Positions 8,665 through 16,368 of a stretch of DNA of 21,086 bases are shown piece by piece (the stretch's first letter is position 1; the number at the start of each line of letters is the position of its first letter). Below the pieces are notes generated by a model. The model was not told the DNA's origin. It saw only the letters and a program-made list of their open reading frames with translations, and searched no databases. The stretch covers positions 1 through 21,086 of the forward strand of contig BNXY01000046.1 of NCBI GenBank assembly GCA_025999935.1, written 5' to 3'. This stretch comes from Bacteroidia bacterium (GTDB lineage: Bacteria; Bacteroidota; Bacteroidia; Bacteroidales; Azobacteroidaceae). The position numbers and the translations under genes are program-made.

Positions 8665-8694
8665 TACATCTAAAAAAAAAATATTATTTAATTC

Positions 8695-9966
8695 ATGAAA
8701 ACACGTCTTTTATTTTTAATTTTCTTTTCGACAATTTGCTTTGTCGCAGTATCTCAGAACAAACATTCCAAAACTACCCTGTATCCAAGCTATAAAGGCT
8801 TGATTATGGCTGGTTATCAGGGATGGTTTTCTCCGTCTTCCGATGGCGTTATGTATAAAGATGAGAAAAAAGTTCATCTTGACATGTGGCCTGATGTCAG
8901 CGAATATGAAAAAACATACCCTACCGGCTTGAAACATGCCGACGGTTCGGTAGCCCGTTTTTTCAGTTCCGCCGATAAGAGTACAGTTGATCTTCATTTT
9001 AAATGGATGAAAGAATACGGATTGGACGGCGTTTTCATGCAGCGTTTTTTTGGCGATGCACAAGCGCGTTCACGCAATGGTTATAAAAATACCGTATTGA
9101 AAAATGCTTTTGAGGCAGCGTCCAAATACCAGCGGGCAATAGCCGTAATGTACGACTTATCCGGATTAAGCCGAACCGGACAAGATTGTTCAAGTTTAAT
9201 TGAAGATTGGAAATATTTGGTCGATTCGCTGCAAGTTACCAATCAGAAAGGAGCGCAGACCTACTTGTTCTTCAACGGAAAACCCATTGTTACTATCTGG
9301 GGAATCGGATTTCCCGACCGTCCGTACAATATCCGCGATATCGGTATCGAACGATTCATTGATTTTCTGAAAAACGATCCGGTTTACGGCGGTTGCAGCG
9401 TGATGTTGGGTGTTCCCACATTCTGGCGTGATCTGAATTCCGACTGTCTCAACGATCCGTATTTGCATACGATTATTCGTAGCGCCGATTTGGTAATGCC
9501 TTGGACGGTACAGCGTTTTTCTCCGCTTCTGCACAGCGATCTCGACCGTTACCGCGATTTGATAATAGCCGATATGGAATGGTGCAAGGCAAATCATGTC
9601 GCTTACGTACCTTGTGTTACTCCCGGTTTCAGCTGGCACAACCTCAGCAGAGACCAATTTCCGGACGACATCAAGCCGGTAGCCTCCATTCCGCGCCAGC
9701 AAGGACGTTTTTACTGGCTTCAACTGGCGGCAGCCATCAACTCGGGCGCCGGTATGGTTTATGTCGCCATGTTTGACGAAGTCAATGAAGGTACGGCGAT
9801 TTTCAAGGTTACAGACAATCCTCCGGCCAGTGATATTGCCAAATTTGCCGATATGGAGGGAATGCCTTCCGACCATTATTTATGGCTTACCGGAGAGGCT
9901 TCCAAGGCTTTGAAAAATAACAAACCTTTAAGTCTAAAAATTCCTCAAAGAGAAGTTAAAAAATAA
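8695..9966 (+). CDS. GH71/GH99-like glycoside hydrolase, secreted
   Basis: Probable retaining alpha-glycan hydrolase related to GH99 endo-mannosidases and GH71 alpha-1,3-glucanases. The 423 residues start with a Sec signal cleaved after Ser20 (VAVS before Gln). The rest is a single (beta/alpha)8 domain with 'YKGLIMAGYQGWF' (33-45), 'HLDMWPDVSEY' (61-71), 'DGVFMQRFF' (111-119), 'PGFSWHN' (310-316) and 'FDEVNEGTAI' (360-369). The E-x-x-E of that last motif (Glu362, Glu365) lines up with the paired catalytic glutamates of true GH99 ('NEWHEGTQ'-type motif), so an active enzyme is expected. A second copy of this domain ends the protein encoded at 12232-14823. It is the first gene of the plus operon, directly behind the promoter, with 58 bp to the next gene. 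Substrate is unknown: relatives of this branch are annotated only as GH99-like. Confidence 0.85.
   Translation: MKTRLLFLIFFSTICFVAVSQNKHSKTTLYPSYKGLIMAGYQGWFSPSSDGVMYKDEKKVHLDMWPDVSEYEKTYPTGLKHADGSVARFFSSADKSTVDLHFKWMKEYGLDGVFMQRFFGDAQARSRNGYKNTVLKNAFEAASKYQRAIAVMYDLSGLSRTGQDCSSLIEDWKYLVDSLQVTNQKGAQTYLFFNGKPIVTIWGIGFPDRPYNIRDIGIERFIDFLKNDPVYGGCSVMLGVPTFWRDLNSDCLNDPYLHTIIRSADLVMPWTVQRFSPLLHSDLDRYRDLIIADMEWCKANHVAYVPCVTPGFSWHNLSRDQFPDDIKPVASIPRQQGRFYWLQLAAAINSGAGMVYVAMFDEVNEGTAIFKVTDNPPASDIAKFADMEGMPSDHYLWLTGEASKALKNNKPLSLKIPQREVKK
8791..9963 (+). repeat. GH71/99-like module, copy 1
   Basis: This coding module recurs at 13681-14820. Both copies keep MAGYQGWF, DMWPDVSEY, MYDLSG, MPW and DE(V/I)(N/D)EGTAIFK in the same order, and the DNA is recognisably similar at the start of each copy. 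The pair looks like a duplication inside the locus. Confidence 0.8.
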
Positions 9967-10024
9967 ACAATAATGTATCAAAAATAATAGAATTTCTAAA
10001 AAACAATTTAATTTCAATAGCTTT

Positions 10025-12217
10025 ATGAAACAGATAATTTTTCTTCTACTTTTATTTTCCACTGCCGTATTCGGACAAGATAACCCTTTCATCAAACACA
10101 TGTACACAGCCGACCCGTCGGCGCATGTCTGGGCGGATGGAAGGTTGTATGTTTATGCTTCGCACGACATTGATCCTCCGCGCGGTTGCGACCTGATGGA
10201 CGAATATCATGTTTTTTCGACCGACGACATGGTAAACTGGACCGACCACGGCGAAATCCTGCGCGCAAGTCAGGTTCCCTGGGGCAAACCCCTTAGAAAC
10301 GACGCCAAATTTATGTGGGCGCCCGATTGTGCTTATAAAAACGGTAAATATTATTTTTATTTTCCACATCCAAGCGAAGATCCCTGGGGTAAAAACTGGA
10401 AAATCGGAGTTGCCGTAAGCGACAAACCTGCTTCAGGATTCAAAGTACTTGACCATCCAATGCTCGGACTTCCTGAAAGCGGAGAGATCGATCCTTGCGT
10501 ATTTGTGGATACCAACGGAAAAGCCTACTTCTATTACGGAGGCGGTGGCAAATGCTTCGGCGCCAGAATGAAAGACAATATGTACGAAATCGACGGAGAA
10601 CTCACTCCAATGGAAGGTCTGGTGGATTTCCACGAAGCGACTTGGGTTCACAAAAGAAACGGTATTTATTACCTTTCTTACTCTGACAATCACGACGAAG
10701 GTAATGATAAGGAAGGAGTAAAAGGAGATAACAGAATGAGATACGCTACCAGCAAAAGTCCTCTCGGCCCTTGGGAATACAAGGGAATTTACATGGATCC
10801 AACCGACAGCTATACCAACCACGGCTCTATTGTGGAATACAAAGGTCAATGGTATTCTTTCTACCATAACAGCGAACTTTCAAAGAAAAATGGTAAATTC
10901 AACGACTGGACACGTTCAATCTGCGTTGACAAACTGTATTATAATGCCGACGGCACAATCAGAAAAGTAATTCAAACCGACAACCGGTTAAAAGCAGGTA
11001 CGGCTAAAATAGATATTTCGCCGACAACCCCCCAAAACGGCCGTACAGTTCATGATCCGATATATGCACGAAGTTTGATTCTGCAAATACAGGATACCCG
11101 CATAGCTTTTCTTTCCTTCGATTTAGGTGGATATACCAATCCTGCACTGCTCAACAAACTAAAAAATGATTATGATTTGGACGAATTGTATTTCTGCCCT
11201 TCACATACCCATTCGGGAGCGACAGACCGGAATACGATCGAAGAAAAACTGACAAGCATCATCAAAGAAGCTTCCGACAATATGTTTGAAGCTAAAATAT
11301 CGGGCGGAAATCGTCCTACTCCGCAATTGACGTTCAACCGGCTGGTTATCCGCGACGACGGCCATGCCCGCGAAGCTTGGTACGCCGATCCGGAAGAACA
11401 TTTCCGCTATCTGAATAAAGAACGTATTCCGTTCGGGCCTGTGGATCCGTCTGTCGGCGTCATCCGCATCGACGATGCGAAGGGCGACCCCCGCGCGATG
11501 ATTATGAATTTTGCTTGCCATCCGGATGCGTTGGTAGATGTACGTTCCGTTGTTTCGGCAGATTTCGTAGGTTATGCCACAAAATATGTCGAAAATGCTT
11601 TCGATAACAAAGTTAATTGTCTGTTTGTGCAAGGCGGAGCCGGTAATCAATGCTCGCTCTTCAAAACCCCGACAGATGGCTCCGAACCGGAAAAATTCTT
11701 CGATATGGTGGGTCGTATGGGTAAATTGCTCGGTATAGAAGCTGTTGTCTTAGCAAAAGAACTTTATCCCAATCCCAACGAAAAACCAAGCATCCTGTTG
11801 AAAACCGATTCTTTGGATTTGGCCAGCCGTTTTGAGAAAGATGTAGCAAGAATCCATTTTTCAACGATTCTGATCAACGATAAATATGCGATTGCCACTT
11901 TCCCCGGCGAACCTTTCATTAAATTCCAACTCGACTGGAAACAGGAAATGGGACCTTACGCAGTACCTTTCTTCTTTGGTTATACATGGAACGGCGGTCA
12001 ATGGCCGACTTATGTACCCGACGTTCGCTCAGCCGCTTTGGGCGGATATGGAGCCGATTGGGGACCTGTCCGCGCTCCGGGCGGAGGCGAAGCGGTTATG
12101 ACAAAGCATTTGAACAACTATTATGTAATCAAAGGTCTTATGCGCTCAACACAGGGACCCGGCGACCACCGTCTCGACGACGGAACGGTTATCTGGAAAC
12201 CCGATTGGCAGAAATAA
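10025..12217 (+). CDS. GH43 glycosidase fused to neutral ceramidase-like domain
   Basis: Two-enzyme exported protein of 730 residues, Sec signal cleaved after Gly17 (before Gln). Residues about 19-318 form a GH43 five-bladed propeller (arabinofuranosidase/xylosidase type). Its catalytic acids are all visible: Asp30 in 'YTADPSAH', Asp156 in 'EIDPCVF' and Glu204 in 'FHEATWV'. After a very short linker, residues about 322-705 form a neutral/alkaline ceramidase-like domain opening with 'KAGTAKIDISP'. It has the metal-site candidates 'SHTHSG' (His394, His396), 'NFACHPD' (His499), 'PGEP' (Glu629) and 'TYVPD' (Tyr663). The usual nucleophile segment reads 'GGAGNQCS', with Cys543 where ceramidases have Ser, and there is no C-terminal Ig-like domain. 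It is therefore probably not a true ceramidase; an ester- or amide-cleaving role on a glycan is inferred. Second gene of the plus operon, 14 bp before the next. The GH43 half duplicates that at 16369-19734. Confidence 0.88.
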   Translation: MKQIIFLLLLFSTAVFGQDNPFIKHMYTADPSAHVWADGRLYVYASHDIDPPRGCDLMDEYHVFSTDDMVNWTDHGEILRASQVPWGKPLRNDAKFMWAPDCAYKNGKYYFYFPHPSEDPWGKNWKIGVAVSDKPASGFKVLDHPMLGLPESGEIDPCVFVDTNGKAYFYYGGGGKCFGARMKDNMYEIDGELTPMEGLVDFHEATWVHKRNGIYYLSYSDNHDEGNDKEGVKGDNRMRYATSKSPLGPWEYKGIYMDPTDSYTNHGSIVEYKGQWYSFYHNSELSKKNGKFNDWTRSICVDKLYYNADGTIRKVIQTDNRLKAGTAKIDISPTTPQNGRTVHDPIYARSLILQIQDTRIAFLSFDLGGYTNPALLNKLKNDYDLDELYFCPSHTHSGATDRNTIEEKLTSIIKEASDNMFEAKISGGNRPTPQLTFNRLVIRDDGHAREAWYADPEEHFRYLNKERIPFGPVDPSVGVIRIDDAKGDPRAMIMNFACHPDALVDVRSVVSADFVGYATKYVENAFDNKVNCLFVQGGAGNQCSLFKTPTDGSEPEKFFDMVGRMGKLLGIEAVVLAKELYPNPNEKPSILLKTDSLDLASRFEKDVARIHFSTILINDKYAIATFPGEPFIKFQLDWKQEMGPYAVPFFFGYTWNGGQWPTYVPDVRSAALGGYGADWGPVRAPGGGEAVMTKHLNNYYVIKGLMRSTQGPGDHRLDDGTVIWKPDWQK
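10079..10978 (+). repeat. GH43 module, copy 1
   Basis: This coding module recurs at 16432-17277. DNA matches include an exact 23-base identity (10178-10200 = 16531-16553) and an exact 26-base identity (10220-10245 = 16573-16598). Similarity stops at the end of the GH43 domain, after which the two proteins carry unrelated partners. Confidence 0.85.
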
Positions 12218-12231
12218 TCAATTAAATATTT

Positions 12232-14823
12232 ATGAATAGATTAATTTTATTATCAATTCTTATTTTTATTGGCATCCATGCAGGCGCTCAAACCAAGGTC
12301 GCCTGCATCGGTGCAAGTATTACGGAAGGCGCACTGATTAAAAACCCCAAGGAAAATTCCTATCCCGGACAGTTGCAATCCCTTCTTGGTCCCGCTTACA
12401 AAGTGGAAAACTTCGGCGTTTCAAGTTCGACAATGCTCAAAAAAGGGAACTTCCCCTATTGGAAAACCGAGGCTTATCAAAAAGCCCTTAAAAGCGCTCC
12501 CAATATTGTTTTCATTGATTTGGGCGGAAATGACGCCAAAGCGGTTAACCGTCCGTTTTACGAAGAATTGGAGAATGATTGCCGCGAAATGATACGCAGT
12601 TTCAAAAATCTGCCGTCCAAACCACGTGTAATCGTTGTTTTGCCTACTGCATTTTTCGTGAAAGACAAAAACGGCATTTACGATCCCGTATGCCGGAAAG
12701 AAGTAACTCCGCTTCTGCAAAAAGCTGCGTATGAGGAAAATATAGAAACAATAGACATGCACCCGCTATTCATCGATCGTTCCGACCTTATTCCAGATGG
12801 TATCCATCCCAACCGGAAAGGTTCCGAAATCATGGCAAAACGGCTGTTTCAGCAAATTAATTTCACGGTGGATGAAGGATTTGATATTTTCAAAACGCTT
12901 ACTCAGGCTAAAATTGATTATAAAATAAGCAGTTTTTCCGGATTCAAATGTGCAACATTCAGTCTGAACGGAAAAGAATGTAAAGTGGTTAAACCCAAAA
13001 AAGTAGCGGCGAACCATCCTTGGATATGGCATACCCGTTTTTTCGGACACGAACCGCAAACCGACATTGCATTACTTGAACGTGGCTATCATCTGGTTTA
13101 CAACGACCAAGCCGAGCGAATGGGTAATAAACAAAATATCACAGAATGGAACGCTTTTTATAAACTGCTGCACGATGGCGGTCTGAATCAGCGCGTTGTA
13201 CTCGAAGGTATGAGTCGAGGCGGAGTTTATGTATTCAATTGGGCTGCAGCTAATCCCGACAAAGTAGCGGCTGTTTATGTGGATAATCCGTTGCTTGATG
13301 TAAAAGCCATGTATTTTGGCCCCGACGGGAAAGAAAAGCCGGAAAATGAAATTACAAAAGGCATTAAAGATAACTGGGGGATTGACCGGAACCAAATAAA
13401 AAATTTCAAGGAAAGTCCCATTGATAAAATTGATGCCATCATAAAAGGAAAATATCCGATCCTGATATTGTGCGCCGAATTGGACGAAGCAGCCGTAAAT
13501 TCCCAAAATGCTTTCCCTTTTGAAAAGAAAATCAAGGAAAAAGGAGGAGAGATTACCGTTATTGAGAAAAAAGGCGCCCAACATCATCCTCATAGTTTTC
13601 CTAATCCTACCTATATTGTTGACTTCATCGAAAAAGCAGTCAACAAGGATGCCGTTTTGTCCGTTAAAAAATACGATTCATACAAAGGCTTGGTTATGGC
13701 CGGTTATCAGGGCTGGTTCAGCTGTCCCGACGACGGCTCCGACCGGGGCTGGTATCACTATTGCGGAAGAGACGGTTTGTTCCAACCCGGAATTTGCACA
13801 ATCGACATGTGGCCGGACGTTTCGGAATATCCGAAAACATACAAAACCGCATTTTCATTTGCCGACGGAAGCCCCGCTTACGTGATGAGCGAATACGACG
13901 AATCGACGGTACAAACCCATTTCCGCTGGATGCGGGAATATGGCGTTGACGGCGTGTTTGTACAACGTTTTGTTTCCGAAATCAAACGTCCCAAAAGCTA
14001 CAATCAATTGAACAAGGTTTGGGAATCGGCTATCTATGCGGCAGACGCCAACAACCGCGCCATCAGCGTCATGTACGACCTCAGCGGTATGGTTCCGGGA
14101 GATGAACAATTGGTAATCAAAGACATAGATGCTATTTCGGCTAAATACGACATCAAAGAACGAAAAAATAATTCTTCCTATCTCCACCACAACGGCAAAC
14201 CCTTAGTAGCAGTCTGGGGAGTCGGTTTCGACGACCGCCGCCGGTATGGTTTCAAGGAAGCGGAAATCATTATCGACGCGCTTATCCAACGGGGATTCAG
14301 CGTCCTAATCGGCGTTCCGACCTATTGGCGCGAGTTTGGCAACGACACGATGAAAGATCCCGAACTACATCGCCTCGTGAAAAAATGCGACATCGTTATG
14401 CCTTGGTTTGTAGGTCGTTATAATGAAGAAGGTTTTCCTCCTTTTGAAAAATTGGTAAAAGACGATATTGCCTGGTGCAAGAAAAACAAACTTGATTATG
14501 CGCCGTTGGCTTTTCCCGGCTTTTCGTGGGTAAACATGAATAAAAATTCCCGTCCGATTCCTCGCAATCGCGGCAGTTTTTATTGGAAGCAACTATCGAG
14601 CCATATAGCCAATGGAGCTGAAATGATCTATTTAGCCATGTTTGACGAAATTGACGAAGGAACCGCTATTTTCAAATGCGCAACCAAAGTCCCCGTCGGC
14701 GAAAGCTATTTCCTGCCTCTCGATGCGGATTTAGGAAATGATTATTACCTTTTTCTGGCAGGCTCAGCCGGTAAAATATTGAAAAAGGAAAAGCCGCTGA
14801 CAACAACAATTCCAAAAAGATAA
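12232..14823 (+). CDS. Trifunctional SGNH hydrolase / alpha-beta hydrolase / GH71/99-like fusion
   Basis: Three catalytic modules in one exported 863-residue chain, Sec signal cleaved after Ala19 (HAGA before Gln). (1) SGNH/GDSL esterase, about 22-212: Ser29 in 'IGASITEG', 'LGGND' (Asn100) and 'DGIHPN' (Asp189, His192) supply the catalytic set. (2) Alpha/beta-hydrolase, about 238-470: nucleophile Ser328 in 'GMSRGG', Asp418 in 'AELDEA', and His451/452 in 'QHHPHSFPNP'. (3) GH71/99-like domain, about 484-863: 'YKGLVMAGYQGWF', 'IDMWPDVSEY' and 'FDEIDEGTAI' with Glu806 and Glu809. All three sites look intact, so the protein could remove two kinds of acyl group and cut the backbone or a side chain. 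Modules 2 and 3 have relatives in the adjacent genes. Third in the plus operon, 14 bp after the GH43 fusion and 28 bp before the tandem esterase. No frameshift is seen; the reading frame is continuous across both junctions. Confidence 0.9.
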   Translation: MNRLILLSILIFIGIHAGAQTKVACIGASITEGALIKNPKENSYPGQLQSLLGPAYKVENFGVSSSTMLKKGNFPYWKTEAYQKALKSAPNIVFIDLGGNDAKAVNRPFYEELENDCREMIRSFKNLPSKPRVIVVLPTAFFVKDKNGIYDPVCRKEVTPLLQKAAYEENIETIDMHPLFIDRSDLIPDGIHPNRKGSEIMAKRLFQQINFTVDEGFDIFKTLTQAKIDYKISSFSGFKCATFSLNGKECKVVKPKKVAANHPWIWHTRFFGHEPQTDIALLERGYHLVYNDQAERMGNKQNITEWNAFYKLLHDGGLNQRVVLEGMSRGGVYVFNWAAANPDKVAAVYVDNPLLDVKAMYFGPDGKEKPENEITKGIKDNWGIDRNQIKNFKESPIDKIDAIIKGKYPILILCAELDEAAVNSQNAFPFEKKIKEKGGEITVIEKKGAQHHPHSFPNPTYIVDFIEKAVNKDAVLSVKKYDSYKGLVMAGYQGWFSCPDDGSDRGWYHYCGRDGLFQPGICTIDMWPDVSEYPKTYKTAFSFADGSPAYVMSEYDESTVQTHFRWMREYGVDGVFVQRFVSEIKRPKSYNQLNKVWESAIYAADANNRAISVMYDLSGMVPGDEQLVIKDIDAISAKYDIKERKNNSSYLHHNGKPLVAVWGVGFDDRRRYGFKEAEIIIDALIQRGFSVLIGVPTYWREFGNDTMKDPELHRLVKKCDIVMPWFVGRYNEEGFPPFEKLVKDDIAWCKKNKLDYAPLAFPGFSWVNMNKNSRPIPRNRGSFYWKQLSSHIANGAEMIYLAMFDEIDEGTAIFKCATKVPVGESYFLPLDADLGNDYYLFLAGSAGKILKKEKPLTTTIPKR
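13681..14820 (+). repeat. GH71/99-like module, copy 2
   Basis: Second copy of the module encoded at 8791-9963. It carries an insertion of about 17 residues after 'GYQGWFS' (around residues 498-518, Gly/Tyr/Cys-rich) that copy 1 lacks, and shares the ExxE catalytic pair. Confidence 0.8.
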
Positions 14824-14851
14824 CGTTTTTAATAATTAAAAATATAATATC

Positions 14852-16357
14852 ATGAATTTACAATTTCAAAAAAATCTAAACAAAACGGGGAAAATATTTC
14901 TGATTTCCCTGTCTTTAATCCTTTTCACCGGATTTTCAAGCTACGCGCAATCATTTACCGGAGAAAAAACATCCTGGCACGGTTTCGACCGTTATGATTT
15001 CGTTATCAATGAAAAAACGCTGCAAATCAAGCCGATAAAAGCGACACAGCGCGAAGGTAACGGCGTGGCTGCACCCGAAAAAGGCACACGGCGCTGTATC
15101 GTAGTTGTGCCGAAACAAGCGGCAGAAGGAAATCCCTGGTCGTGGCGAGGCTGCTACTGGGATCATCAACCACAGTCCGAAGTCGAACTTCTCAAGCGTG
15201 GATTTCATATCGCCTACATTACTACCGATCCCGATGAAACTTGGGACGTTTGGTACAAATTTCTGACCGAAGAACACGGACTTTCGCCCCGTCCGGCTTT
15301 CATCGGCATGAGCCGCGGAGGCGCCAATTCCTTTACTTGGGGAACAAGACATCCCGACAAGGTTTCGGCTATTTGCGCCGACAATCCGGGACTTTCTCAG
15401 AAAAGCCTGATGAGCATGGATTCACTCGCGGTATATGATGTCCCCATTCTGAATGTCTGCGGAAGCATTGACCCGATTCTGAACAATACCTACGCAATAC
15501 AAGGCATTTATCACGGAAACGGAGGCCGTATGTCGGTTCTGATTAAGGACGGACCGGCTCACCATCCTCACAGCCTGCAAAATCCCAATGTCATTGCCGA
15601 TTTTATCGAACAAAGTTTCAAGGAAAAACAAGCGGAAACACCGGCTTTTGCACCCGAACGGTACAAACGAACCAATTTTTACGGTACGAAACCAAGCTAT
15701 CAATATGCACCGGCGGAAAAAGTATGGATTACTACATGGGGGCCTTATTTTACAGGAAGTTATAACAAATACGCTTTCTCGCTGCAAGGAGTGGAAGGCT
15801 CCATTACGGTCATTACTCCCAAACAAGCAGCTCAAGGCAAGCCGTGGATTTTCCGTTGCGACCAGCCGGACGGCCATTCGGCGGTTGATTTGGAACTTCT
15901 GTCGCGGGGATTCCATATTGTTGTAGCGCCTGTATCCTACAATGCCGACGGACCCTTACTCAACCATTGGAATATCGTTTATAAATATTTGACGGAAAAA
16001 GGTTTTTCCCCGAAACCGGTAATGGCCGGAAGAGGAGCTGCAACCGGCGAAGTCTATACCTGGGCGATTGAAAATCCGGATAAAGTTTCGGGAATTTACG
16101 GAGAAAATCCCATTCTGCGGTCATCGCTTGCAAAAATTCAACCCATAGATAATCTTAAACCGTTGGCTACGGCTAAAGTTCCCATTTTACATGCGAGCGG
16201 AAGCCTCGATCCCAACCTGAAAAGCCAGACAGACGAGCTTAAGAAGCGTTATTCGGGTAAAATGACTGTTATTTCGGATGCAGGAAGAGCGCATTATCCG
16301 ATAGAATCGAATGATCCGCAAAAAATTGCGGGATTGATTGAAAATATGGTAAAATAA
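14852..16357 (+). CDS. Tandem alpha/beta-hydrolase, second domain lacking the catalytic serine
   Basis: Exported 501-residue protein with two homologous alpha/beta-hydrolase domains, probably a glycan esterase. The Sec signal is cleaved after Ala32 (SSYA before Gln). Domain 1 (about 42-258) has the full triad: Ser154 in 'GMSRGG', Asp207 in 'GSIDP' and His237/238 in 'AHHPHS'. Domain 2 (about 290-501) repeats the order of motifs ('[11 protein letters not shown]', 'LLSRGFHIV', 'NPDKVSGIY', 'GSLDP', 'RAHYP'), but the nucleophile elbow reads 'GRGAAT', placing Gly395 where domain 1 has Ser154. Asp453 and His481 remain. Domain 2 is therefore probably a non-catalytic partner, perhaps for binding or for shaping the active site. 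Domain 1 resembles the middle module of the preceding gene, sharing 'MSRGG', 'PDKV' and 'HHPHS'. Fourth gene of the plus operon, only 11 bp before the next. Confidence 0.87.
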   Translation: MNLQFQKNLNKTGKIFLISLSLILFTGFSSYAQSFTGEKTSWHGFDRYDFVINEKTLQIKPIKATQREGNGVAAPEKGTRRCIVVVPKQAAEGNPWSWRGCYWDHQPQSEVELLKRGFHIAYITTDPDETWDVWYKFLTEEHGLSPRPAFIGMSRGGANSFTWGTRHPDKVSAICADNPGLSQKSLMSMDSLAVYDVPILNVCGSIDPILNNTYAIQGIYHGNGGRMSVLIKDGPAHHPHSLQNPNVIADFIEQSFKEKQAETPAFAPERYKRTNFYGTKPSYQYAPAEKVWITTWGPYFTGSYNKYAFSLQGVEGSITVITPKQAAQGKPWIFRCDQPDGHSAVDLELLSRGFHIVVAPVSYNADGPLLNHWNIVYKYLTEKGFSPKPVMAGRGAATGEVYTWAIENPDKVSGIYGENPILRSSLAKIQPIDNLKPLATAKVPILHASGSLDPNLKSQTDELKKRYSGKMTVISDAGRAHYPIESNDPQKIAGLIENMVK

Positions 16358-16368
16358 ATCATTATAAA

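Noticed and set aside
9196..9876. 226-codon open frame on the minus strand inside the GH71/99-like gene
   Set aside because: Wholly antisense to a well-supported gene, no signal or family motif, composition of a complementary-strand shadow.
10319..11020. Possibility that the GH43 and ceramidase-like parts are two genes wrongly joined by a sequencing error
   Set aside because: The frame is continuous through the junction, there is no start codon with a signal peptide at the ceramidase-like part, and another fusion with a similar GH43 breakpoint exists at 16369-19734.
13600..13700. Possible missed stop or frameshift between the alpha/beta-hydrolase and GH71/99-like parts of the triple fusion
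   Set aside because: The reading frame is uninterrupted, and no signal peptide is encoded at the start of the third module, so it could not be exported as a separate protein.
15422..15916. 164-codon minus-strand frame inside the tandem esterase gene
   Set aside because: Lies across the two alpha/beta-hydrolase repeats, no motif and no upstream signals; shadow frame.
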